From CAYWKL01 sp964459095 (GTDB lineage Bacteria > Patescibacteriota > Microgenomatia > Daviesbacterales > UBA10151): a DNA stretch of 8,154 nt. Made by a program: the position numbers and the translations under genes. How positions within the stretch are numbered: the first letter of the stretch is position 1; each line of letters begins with the position of its first letter. Below the pieces are notes generated by a model. The model was not told where the DNA came from and did no database searches. It saw only the letters and a program-made list of their open reading frames with translations. Where the stretch lies: NCBI GenBank assembly GCA_964459095.1, contig CAYWKL010000040.1, positions 1 through 8,154 of the forward strand. The letters run 5' to 3'. Below, one piece after another: positions 1 to 6,474 of this stretch.

Positions 1-102
1 TTCTTCTATTGAGACTTCTGGTGGCAGTAAAACAGCTAGTTGGGTATCTTCAGGAGGTGTTTCTTGTGTTAAAGCCAGCAAATCTTGTTGCAATATTGCC
101 GG
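1..102 (-). other. Pro/Glu/Gln-rich linker after the SLT domain, running off the window
   Basis: Residues 2125-2158 (PAILQQDLLALTQETPPEDT, then QLAVLLPPEVSIEE) lack the hydrophobic periodicity of a folded domain and look like a linker. No stop occurs before base 1, so at least one more segment, perhaps another domain or a C-terminal anchor, follows outside the window. Confidence 0.6.
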
Positions 103-3100
103 ATTGTCAATATAGAATTTTTTATAGGCTAAAACTTTAGAAATATATTTTATAGTTTCCCCATCACGATAATCACCTTTGCTTTCCTTAGGGCATTCAT
201 AGATCATTCTGCCGTCATTACATTTTTTACTTACATCCAACCTTCCAGCACCAGCATTATAGGCAGCTATTATCAGCTTTTCGTCAAATTGTACATTTTC
301 CAGTTCTGATAGCCATCTGAAGTGTCTTCCCATTGCAATAATGCTTTTCTTACCATCAAATCTTTCATCTAGTAATGGATTTTTTCCGAGACAAACCCTT
401 TTTTCTTCATCTTTATCTTGTTTCTGCGTGCATGGTGGGTCATAACCCTGGTCTTCAGGTTTATTAGGATTTGTATCAATTTTTAATCCGCTGTCTCTGG
501 CAGTACCCATGGTAAACTGAGCAATTCCAGCAGGTCCGGTTGGTGATACTGCTTCTTCAGCTTCATAATTTTTGTATTTTGTAATGGTTCTGATTGTATT
601 TGCATATTCTGCTGATTCCTGTGTGATAATCGCAGCTATTAATTCTGGTGATATTCCATTAATATCTGAAACTTCTTTTATTGTTTCTTTATATTGATTT
701 ATTTTTTCTTTGCTGTAAGCACTTGGTTCTTTTGCTTCTTTTACTAGTATTGGTGAAATAATTTCACCTTTATATGTTATGCCTTTTTCTAGAAGCTGAA
801 CAGAAAACGAGATTGACCTGAAATCATCTTTGGATTCAATATATTTCACATATGAAAATTTGTCACATTTTCCTTCATTAATTAAAACAGCATCCAGCTT
901 AAGATCCTTTGATTGTATTAGCCCTATCAAAAAGGCATCGCTGCAATCAAACTGCTTGCCTCTTGTATAAAATTTAAAATTAAAGTCTGCCGTCTTAATT
1001 TCTTCTGTCTTTTTAGTTTCTAGATTATATGGAGTAATAGTTTTTATGTTAGAAATTAAAACTTTAATGCTTACTTGGCTTCCTGGAAGGTTTACGGTTT
1101 CTCCATTATTCACAGAATCACATATGTAACTATAGCCATCGGCTGTTGGTGTTAATTTACACTTATTGGCTTTTTCTGCTGTGATTATTTCTCTTTTTAC
1201 CTCACCGAATTTCTCGATGTTCTCTAATTTGTTCTTAAGATTTCCTAGACTTTTGTAAATTTCTGCTATGCCAAATTGTATATTACCGAAGATATTTGGC
1301 TCTATTGTCGACTCACCTAGTTCGATATAGCTAGAAATAAGTTCAAGAAGTTCTTCCTCTAATGCCAGCATCTGGTCTTTTCTTGATAATATAGAGGATT
1401 TTGTTTTTGCTTTATTTATTTCATTTAATACACTATTCACAGAGTCTTCCTTTACTAACCTAGACTGCTCGAGTTCCTTGAATTGGTCAATGATTACTTC
1501 ATCAGGTTTTATGTCTTTTATTTTTACTTTTAATTTGTCTTCGATGCCTTTTATGTTTTTCTCGTCTTGGAAATTATTTATTAAAGAGTCTTTGTTGAGC
1601 CAACATTTCCCTAGGTCACGGCCTTGCGCATCTTTTCCACACTCGCCTACTGACTCCCATTTTTCTTGTTTAAGGGTTCCTTGGCCCGGGTTTATTATGC
1701 TACATTTTCTTACAATGCCGGTTTCTTTTATTCCAGAAGCCAGTAATCCTAAAGGAGTTTTGACTAAGTCTGGATCATCTATGGCTGCGTAGCTTCTTGG
1801 CACACATTCTCTCGCGCTGGTAATTTTCTTCTCGACTTCTCGTTCAAGGAGCTTTTCTTGTGCATATTGAATAGCAAATTCTGTAGCAACTTTTCCAAAT
1901 CCGCATTTCTCAACTCCACCATCGATTCTTACGCATATCTCCTTGAATCCAGAAGGCGCAAGCACATTTGCGGTTTCTTGCTTCGTCTTTCCTTTTTCTA
2001 GGAATGTCGAGTAAGTAAGCTCTCTTTTTTCGCCGCGCTGGTTTCTCAAGAAAATTATGTATCTGATGTCTTTATCTTCGCCTGCATAAACATGATACAA
2101 TACACGATAATTACTAATTTCTTGGCCGTCTATGTCGACATGCGGGCTTTCATCGAATACAGCAAAGAATTGCGGAGGCACACTCGGTCTTAGCAATTGA
2201 TCAATGAGATTTCCTTGCCCAGGAAGCCTGCCGAAAATAGCAGCTTCGCAAAATGTGTTACCTATTTCTTGGGTTCCTTTGCCTCTGTAAGCAGCAAAGA
2301 TGTTCTGGCCGTATGTTGAAGTAAAGAACTTAAAGTATTCATTCGTGCGCTTGAGATTTTCTTGGAAATTTGTTACATACTCATTGCCGCCTTTACCAAC
2401 TGCCTTTGCCCCTAGGCTGATTATCTTATCAGGGCCTATTGTTCCAAATAATGATGTTGCTTCGCCCCAAATAACTCTGCAGTAGCCCAGGCTTCTAATG
2501 TAACTACACCCACCTATTGATTCACCCGTTTTCTTGTGACGCTGCAAGCAATCATTATAGCCTGTGAAAATGCTTTGAATGTTTTTGAGTCCTGCGTGAA
2601 TCCCGGTCAAGCATACTGGCAGTAATTCGTAGGGCGGATCATAATTATGCAAGCCGAGTGCGATGCTTCCAGATATTCCAGTGCTTATGACGTTATCAAT
2701 TTTATTCCATCTGCCATTAAAATTAAATCTGGAATTCGGGCATGCCACTGGATCGCAAAATCCAAATAAGAGTCTGCACTCGTCTATTGTATATAGGTCG
2801 GCGCACTCAACAGTGTCTGTAGGCTTTACGTAGTCATCTATTAAATATACTTGTTGTCTTATTCCCGGTATCGTGAGAGGAACTTTATTGTCTCTCTTTA
2901 CAGTGTTTATGTTTGTGTTGATGTAATTTTCAGCAGCCCTTAAACTGTCGCATGGCCTTGAAGCTTTGCTTATTTGTTTTATATTTAAATTTTGAATGGT
3001 TTGGTCACAATCTTTAATATCGAAATCAGTGTAAAAACCACCGCTTCCAAACTGGTTTTCTTGTGCAGTTCTATATAGGGAAACTTTGATTATCTCTCCG

Positions 3101-6100
3101 TCTATGCCGCGCTTGCTTACCTCGAAGTAATGGTTTGCATCTATTGTTATCGCTTTTAATCTTCCCTTTGTTCCAGAATCTTGGCTTAATGCAATCTTCG
3201 GGGTGAACTCTTGTGTAGAAGAAGTTTTAGTCAAAACTACTTGCTGGCCGCTTTCCAAGAAATAAGAAGTCCCTGCAAAATCTGCAAGATCTTCATCGTA
3301 CTTAAGAGGTTGTGTTTTTTCTTGATTAATGTATATTTTTTCTGCAGTGCTTACATCGCCTCTTATGTATATTGCATTTCCCTCCTTATCTTGTGTAATA
3401 TGTTCTATGAAAATCTGTTCTTGACTAGTATCTGATGTTGTTATCGGATTAAGGTTTTGAAAGAATTTATTTACTATAGATTCTTGGCTGCTATAGGTTG
3501 TTTTTAAAGAGTCTTGCATGTTTAAGAAATCTTGCATGTAATTATATGCTCTGTATTTTCTCTCCTTTTCCAATATATCTTTGATTGTATTTTGTTTATC
3601 AATGGCTTTAGAACTTTGGTCTTTTAATATCTCTAGCTTTTTTGAGTTTCTTTCTTTTACCCCAGGGAATTTTTGGTCGATGTCATCAAAATTAGTCCTT
3701 ATCTGATTGTCTGAAATGAGATAATTGTTTAATTCAGATAACTCGAATAAAGCCTTATTTTGCGGAGTATTATAAGCAGTATTCAAAAAATCATTTAGGT
3801 AGTTGTTTGCTACAGCCGATGCTGCTCCTGCTGGTAGTTGTTCATTTCTAACATATTCCAGCAATTGCTTTTTTATCTCTTCGTCTTTTGCATAACTAGG
3901 GATATTATTGTCTTGTTGAACCTTTTGTATTATTTCTTTTGCCTTTTCTATTTCTGATTCTACATACTGCTTATTTTCTTTTATGCAATTGTCTACCGAA
4001 CTGTATTCAAAGGTTTTTTTGTTTATCTGCTCTGAACAGTATGATTTCCATTTTCCTATCACTTCTTTTCTTGCCGATAAATCTATTTTACCTGTAAAGA
4101 GATGCTTTGCAGTCAACGTAGTCCAGGTAAGATAGCATGCTCCAGTGTAAATTCTAGTTAATTTATCAACTTTGTCTGCTATGTTGTCTATATTGTTAAT
4201 AGCATTTTCAGTAGCCGCTATTTCACTATCTATCTGCTCTGGGGTTAGTTTGAAAATTCTGGTCTTGTCTATTGGGATATGAACCTTAAACCTAGATACA
4301 GAGAATGTTCTTTGTTCGCCCGGCAGCACTGTTACTAAAATGCTGCTTTTTGTGTCTGTTTTTTGAAGCACATATTTTTTGTCATCTATAGTAACTGGTA
4401 TATTTAGCCTCATTGTGATAGGAGTCTTTAAAGAGTCTCCTAGTTTAATAAGTTTTATTGAAGTAGAGGTTATTTCATCTAGAATCCAGCCGCTCAATCC
4501 TCGTATTTCTTCTCCTACCTTATATTCATTAGAATCAAATTTATCTTGATTCGTGACAATATCTTTTGTTACTAGGGCTATGGTTGCTTTTGAACCCTCT
4601 CCTAACTGAGTAATGTCATCGAGTGTTAATGAGATTATATTAGGGCCTTCTATTATCTGCTCTGTATTCAGCTCAAAATTTTCACGATTCTCTAGAATAA
4701 ATATCAGGTTTTGGACTTCCTCGCGATTTGCTTTTACATAATCTGATTCTGGGAATTTATTTAATAACAGCCTATAAGATTCTGCAGCCTTGTTGAAATC
4801 ATTAAGGTTGTTTTGATAGATTTGCGCTATAGCAACCTGCGCCAATGGAGCCAATTGTTTTTCATTGTCTTCAATAGAGACAGTGGCAGAATAAGAATCT
4901 ACTAAAGTTTGATAATACTCGATAGATTTTTTATAATACTCAATGGAGCTTAAAGGCTCTTGAGTTTCTATGGCTTGGCTTAATTCCTCTATTTGCAGTG
5001 ATCTTGAGCTGAAGCTTTCGGCAACCTGCTTTATTATATTTGTTTTAGATGTGATGTATTTATTGTCATTGGTAGCATCATATAATTTTTGATAAAGTCC
5101 AGTTATGCTAGTTTTGCCCCCATATGATGTGGTTATGTCGAGTTTTGCCACATATAGCAAAGCAGTTGGTTCATTTGTCGGATAGCTTTTTATGAAATCA
5201 AGGTATTTATCTGCTAAATTTTTGATTTCACCTTCAAGACTAGTAGTTTGTTTCTTTATTTGCTCATCACTTAAGCTATCTATATTTTTTGATAAGATCT
5301 CATGCTCTTTTTGTATTGACTTAAGCTTATTATTGAGATCTGCATAAACAGAGCTCTTTTGTTCAACTTGGGGGGTCTTAGCAGTTTGAGCCTGCTGAGC
5401 TGCGAATTCGTATTTGTTCTCGCATTTTCCATTTAGCCATCTGCATTGACTGAACAGATTGCAACGAATTTCTGTGTCTAAGGAATTGCAGTCGAATTCC
5501 GATTTCTGGTTTTTGTAAAGAATTACTTGCTCATTTGTCTCTTTATTTTCTAGAGTTACCTTATTATTCAAACCTGCTTGCGAAATAGATTTTATGCGCC
5601 ATGCGCTTCCTGGATATAATTGTTCTCCTTCAAACCTTTGAATTTGTTGAAGCTTGTTATTTATGTAAGCAGTAAAACTTGCTGCCTTTACTCCACTAGT
5701 AGGATATTTGTAATTTATCCTGATTCTATCTCTGAACTCTTGCCGCGTGTCAAAATAGATTCTTCTTAAATTAATAGTGTCAGATGTTTGGCCCGGCGAC
5801 AATTGTTTAGTCGTGATTTTGAATCCTCTTGGGTCATGTATAGAGATAGAAGCTCGGCCATCATCAAGTTTTTCTAGCCTTAAATAGCCCCTGCCATACC
5901 AAAAACTAAATTGACCCTTTATAGGCAAGAAATCTCGCTCGCTTAACTCCCTTAAAACTATATCCTGCTCAAAAACACCAACACCAAGATTTTCCCTATA
6001 GTAAATATTTGCCTTTATGTTTAAGTCTATTGAATCAGGGATCTCCTCTTCTTTCTTGAATGCATTTTTATTAATGTTAACAATTAACACACCCATGTTA

Positions 6101-6474
6101 TCGAGTGTGTAAGAATTTCTAATAGGAGGAATATGTCTTAAAGCTGTGCTATATCTGGTGCTGCCTTGGTCTAATGTAACACTAACTCTGTCTATGCGCG
6201 GAATTTCTATAAACGGATTTGTCTTTATTCCCTTTAATGTTATATAAATAGGATAATAGTTTCCTTGAGCAATAGCACTTGGAGTGAACAAATCATAATC
6301 CCGGACTAGTCTTGGCTGATATGCATCAGGATACAACAAGATGTCTTCAGGAGGTTCGTTAATGTTATTACTATCACTAGCGCTTACTGTGCTTTGGGCA
6401 TAGCTTACATTAATGTTGCTAAACAAACTAAGTAAGAATACAGTTATCAAAGTTAACGAAAGTATTTTTTTCAT
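1..6474 (-). CDS. Giant secreted multidomain protein with lytic transglycosylase domain (3' end beyond the window)
   Basis: One uninterrupted frame of 2158 codons runs from the ATG at 6474 to the left edge with no stop, so the protein exceeds about 240 kDa. The start is supported by an N-terminal signal peptide and the ATGA overlap. Order by residue: signal peptide 1-26; beta-rich region 40-325; four-Cys motif 329-351; charged helical/coiled-coil and TPR-like region 354-590; beta region 600-735; helical Cys domain 742-860; coiled coil about 940-990; beta-rich stretch 1010-1200; Cys-rich core modules 1224-1332 and 1514-1624; helices 1640-1770; beta domain with four Cys 1772-1915; SLT domain 1920-2124; Pro/Glu-rich tail. 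No internal membrane helix is evident. The core (residues 742-1625) resembles, from memory, a large uncharacterised family of DPANN archaea. The predicted activity is cleavage of the MurNAc-GlcNAc bond in peptidoglycan outside the cell. Overall function is unknown; a contact-dependent or secreted cell-wall-degrading machine is inferred. Confidence 0.92.
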   Translation of the reverse strand, partial: MKKILSLTLITVFLLSLFSNINVSYAQSTVSASDSNNINEPPEDILLYPDAYQPRLVRDYDLFTPSAIAQGNYYPIYITLKGIKTNPFIEIPRIDRVSVTLDQGSTRYSTALRHIPPIRNSYTLDNMGVLIVNINKNAFKKEEEIPDSIDLNIKANIYYRENLGVGVFEQDIVLRELSERDFLPIKGQFSFWYGRGYLRLEKLDDGRASISIHDPRGFKITTKQLSPGQTSDTINLRRIYFDTRQEFRDRIRINYKYPTSGVKAASFTAYINNKLQQIQRFEGEQLYPGSAWRIKSISQAGLNNKVTLENKETNEQVILYKNQKSEFDCNSLDTEIRCNLFSQCRWLNGKCENKYEFAAQQAQTAKTPQVEQKSSVYADLNNKLKSIQKEHEILSKNIDSLSDEQIKKQTTSLEGEIKNLADKYLDFIKSYPTNEPTALLYVAKLDITTSYGGKTSITGLYQKLYDATNDNKYITSKTNIIKQVAESFSSRSLQIEELSQAIETQEPLSSIEYYKKSIEYYQTLVDSYSATVSIEDNEKQLAPLAQVAIAQIYQNNLNDFNKAAESYRLLLNKFPESDYVKANREEVQNLIFILENRENFELNTEQIIEGPNIISLTLDDITQLGEGSKATIALVTKDIVTNQDKFDSNEYKVGEEIRGLSGWILDEITSTSIKLIKLGDSLKTPITMRLNIPVTIDDKKYVLQKTDTKSSILVTVLPGEQRTFSVSRFKVHIPIDKTRIFKLTPEQIDSEIAATENAINNIDNIADKVDKLTRIYTGACYLTWTTLTAKHLFTGKIDLSARKEVIGKWKSYCSEQINKKTFEYSSVDNCIKENKQYVESEIEKAKEIIQKVQQDNNIPSYAKDEEIKKQLLEYVRNEQLPAGAASAVANNYLNDFLNTAYNTPQNKALFELSELNNYLISDNQIRTNFDDIDQKFPGVKERNSKKLEILKDQSSKAIDKQNTIKDILEKERKYRAYNYMQDFLNMQDSLKTTYSSQESIVNKFFQNLNPITTSDTSQEQIFIEHITQDKEGNAIYIRGDVSTAEKIYINQEKTQPLKYDEDLADFAGTSYFLESGQQVVLTKTSSTQEFTPKIALSQDSGTKGRLKAITIDANHYFEVSKRGIDGEIIKVSLYRTAQENQFGSGGFYTDFDIKDCDQTIQNLNIKQISKASRPCDSLRAAENYINTNINTVKRDNKVPLTIPGIRQQVYLIDDYVKPTDTVECADLYTIDECRLLFGFCDPVACPNSRFNFNGRWNKIDNVISTGISGSIALGLHNYDPPYELLPVCLTGIHAGLKNIQSIFTGYNDCLQRHKKTGESIGGCSYIRSLGYCRVIWGEATSLFGTIGPDKIISLGAKAVGKGGNEYVTNFQENLKRTNEYFKFFTSTYGQNIFAAYRGKGTQEIGNTFCEAAIFGRLPGQGNLIDQLLRPSVPPQFFAVFDESPHVDIDGQEISNYRVLYHVYAGEDKDIRYIIFLRNQRGEKRELTYSTFLEKGKTKQETANVLAPSGFKEICVRIDGGVEKCGFGKVATEFAIQYAQEKLLEREVEKKITSARECVPRSYAAIDDPDLVKTPLGLLASGIKETGIVRKCSIINPGQGTLKQEKWESVGECGKDAQGRDLGKCWLNKDSLINNFQDEKNIKGIEDKLKVKIKDIKPDEVIIDQFKELEQSRLVKEDSVNSVLNEINKAKTKSSILSRKDQMLALEEELLELISSYIELGESTIEPNIFGNIQFGIAEIYKSLGNLKNKLENIEKFGEVKREIITAEKANKCKLTPTADGYSYICDSVNNGETVNLPGSQVSIKVLISNIKTITPYNLETKKTEEIKTADFNFKFYTRGKQFDCSDAFLIGLIQSKDLKLDAVLINEGKCDKFSYVKYIESKDDFRSISFSVQLLEKGITYKGEIISPILVKEAKEPSAYSKEKINQYKETIKEVSDINGISPELIAAIITQESAEYANTIRTITKYKNYEAEEAVSPTGPAGIAQFTMGTARDSGLKIDTNPNKPEDQGYDPPCTQKQDKDEEKRVCLGKNPLLDERFDGKKSIIAMGRHFRWLSELENVQFDEKLIIAAYNAGAGRLDVSKKCNDGRMIYECPKESKGDYRDGETIKYISKVLAYKKFYIDNPAILQQDLLALTQETPPEDTQLAVLLPPEVSIEE
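103..717 (-). other. SLT lytic transglycosylase (lysozyme-like) domain
   Basis: Residues about 1920-2124 keep every SLT landmark in order. Helix ISPELIAAIITQES holds the catalytic Glu1953 followed by the usual Ser. AVSPTGPAGIAQFTMGTAR has Gln1986-Phe1987 (family: GLMQ). GRHFRWLSEL, then AAYNAGAGR has Tyr2072-Asn2073-Ala-Gly. ETIKYISKVLAYKKFY is the family's final E-T-x-x-Y-[IV] helix. Two departures are visible: an insertion of about 14 residues between the 'ES' and the 'VSP' loop, and four cysteines (2015, 2028, 2085, 2094) in loops either side of the AYNAG motif. All catalytic elements are intact, so activity on peptidoglycan (cleavage with 1,6-anhydroMurNAc formation) is predicted from family knowledge. 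Confidence 0.9.
730..1161 (-). other. Beta-rich four-Cys domain preceding the SLT domain
   Basis: Residues 1772-1915 alternate hydrophobic and polar residues in short strands (VSIKVLISNIK, ADFNFKFYTRG, DFRSISFSVQLLEKG). The cysteines fall in two likely pairs, 1772/1785 and 1844/1870. It looks like an Ig-like or binding beta-sandwich directly abutting the transglycosylase. Domains in this position often anchor or orient the catalytic module. I do not recognise the family. Confidence 0.4.
1603..1935 (-). other. Cys-rich core module B
   Basis: Residues 1514-1624 contain Cys1514 (KEICVRIDG), 1524 (EKCGFG), 1557 (ARECVPRS), 1591 (VRKCSI), 1612 (GECG) and 1624 (KCWLNKDSL). It follows a beta region containing PPQFFAVFDE (from residue 1433) and YHVYAGEDKDIRYIIFLRN, which looks like a CARDB/Ig-like strand pair. 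The six Cys could make three disulfides. The module is part of the same conserved core as module A and probably folds with it. No known enzyme motif is seen. Confidence 0.5.
2479..2805 (-). other. Cys-rich core module A (CDPVACP / PVCLTGIHAGL)
   Basis: Residues 1224-1332 carry nine cysteines (1224, 1233, 1240, 1245, 1288, 1309, 1323, 1332, plus Cys1209 just upstream nearby in the KASRPCDSL segment). The recognisable strings are FGFCDPVACPNSRF, ISTGISGSIALGL and LPVCLTGIHAGL. This is the part of the giant that I most clearly associate with a conserved DPANN family of unknown function. The even spacing of Cys and the export signal favour structural disulfides over metal binding, although CxxxxC and histidines (His1276, His1293) leave metal binding open. 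Confidence 0.6.
3895..4251 (-). other. Helical Cys-containing domain of the giant protein
   Basis: Residues about 742-860 begin with KLTPEQIDSEIAATENAINN, then a long amphipathic helix, the segment TGACYLTWTTLTAKHLFTGK with Cys780, then YCSEQ (Cys813) and DNC (Cys830) before another charged helix. The order 'ACxxT...K-x-LF-x-G...W-x-x-YC...C' matches my memory of a recurrent module in large uncharacterised DPANN proteins. No catalytic motif is apparent; the function is unknown. Confidence 0.5.
4705..4854 (-). other. TPR-like helical repeat segment
   Basis: Residues about 541-590 match the tetratricopeptide pattern: a helix A with small residues (LAQVAIAQIYQ), a turn (NNLNDFNKA), and a helix B with AESYRLLLNKFPES followed by a new helix. 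The 'Y-x-x-L-L-x-K-F-P-x-S' ending is typical of the YbgF/BamD type of TPR. The preceding 490-540 region (EYYKKSIEYYQTLVDSY) looks like a diverged second repeat. TPRs normally mediate protein-protein contacts, here probably in assembling the surface complex. Confidence 0.6.
5422..5490 (-). other. PSI/plexin-like four-Cys motif
   Basis: Residues 329-351 have the spacing C-x8-C-x5-C-x-W-x4-C (Cys329, 338, 344, 351, with Trp346). This resembles the compact CxW...C knot of PSI-type and related extracellular Cys modules. It sits exactly between the beta-rich N-terminal part and the Gln-rich start of the helical region (AAQQAQTAKTPQ), as a disulfide-locked hinge would. The homology is by pattern only. 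Confidence 0.5.
6397..6474 (-). other. Sec signal peptide of the giant protein
   Basis: Residues 1-26 show the standard tripartite pattern: positive start (MKK), hydrophobic core (ILSLTLITVFLLSLF) and a small-residue cleavage region. The most likely signal peptidase I site is SYA|QS, after Ala26. There is no lipobox cysteine, and nothing suggests a class III (pilin-like) processing site. It shows that the whole following chain is exported, which fits its roughly two dozen or more cysteines and its murein-directed domain. Confidence 0.85.
6471..6474 (-). other. ATGA start/stop overlap coupling the two genes
   Basis: On the minus strand the ATG of the giant gene (6474-6472) overlaps the TGA of the upstream gene (6473-6471). 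This four-base overlap is the classic arrangement for translational coupling within an operon, and it implies that both proteins are made together. The only Shine-Dalgarno-like string nearby is a weak AGGATG (6491-6486), 11 bases before the ATG, so re-initiation by terminating ribosomes is plausible. There is no room for a separate promoter except inside the upstream coding sequence. Confidence 0.9.

Noticed and set aside
1478..1792. Plus-strand ORF of 104 codons
   Set aside because: It lies wholly antisense to the giant gene. Its translation is a low-complexity Phe/Ser/Pro mix typical of the reverse complement of Lys/Glu-rich coding sequence.
2300..2485. Plus-strand ORF of 61 codons
   Set aside because: It is antisense to conserved coding sequence of the giant protein and has no ribosome binding site or recognisable domain.
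3211..3435. Plus-strand ORF of 74 codons with a hydrophobic stretch that could look like a membrane helix
   Set aside because: The hydrophobicity is the mirror of Lys/Glu/Asn-rich minus-strand codons. It overlaps the giant gene completely and has no supporting signals.
1..6474. Possible frameshift or fused neighbouring genes in the giant frame
   Set aside because: The frame stays open for 2158 codons, with ordered cysteine motifs and an intact SLT domain in the same register as the start codon, so no break or correction is needed.
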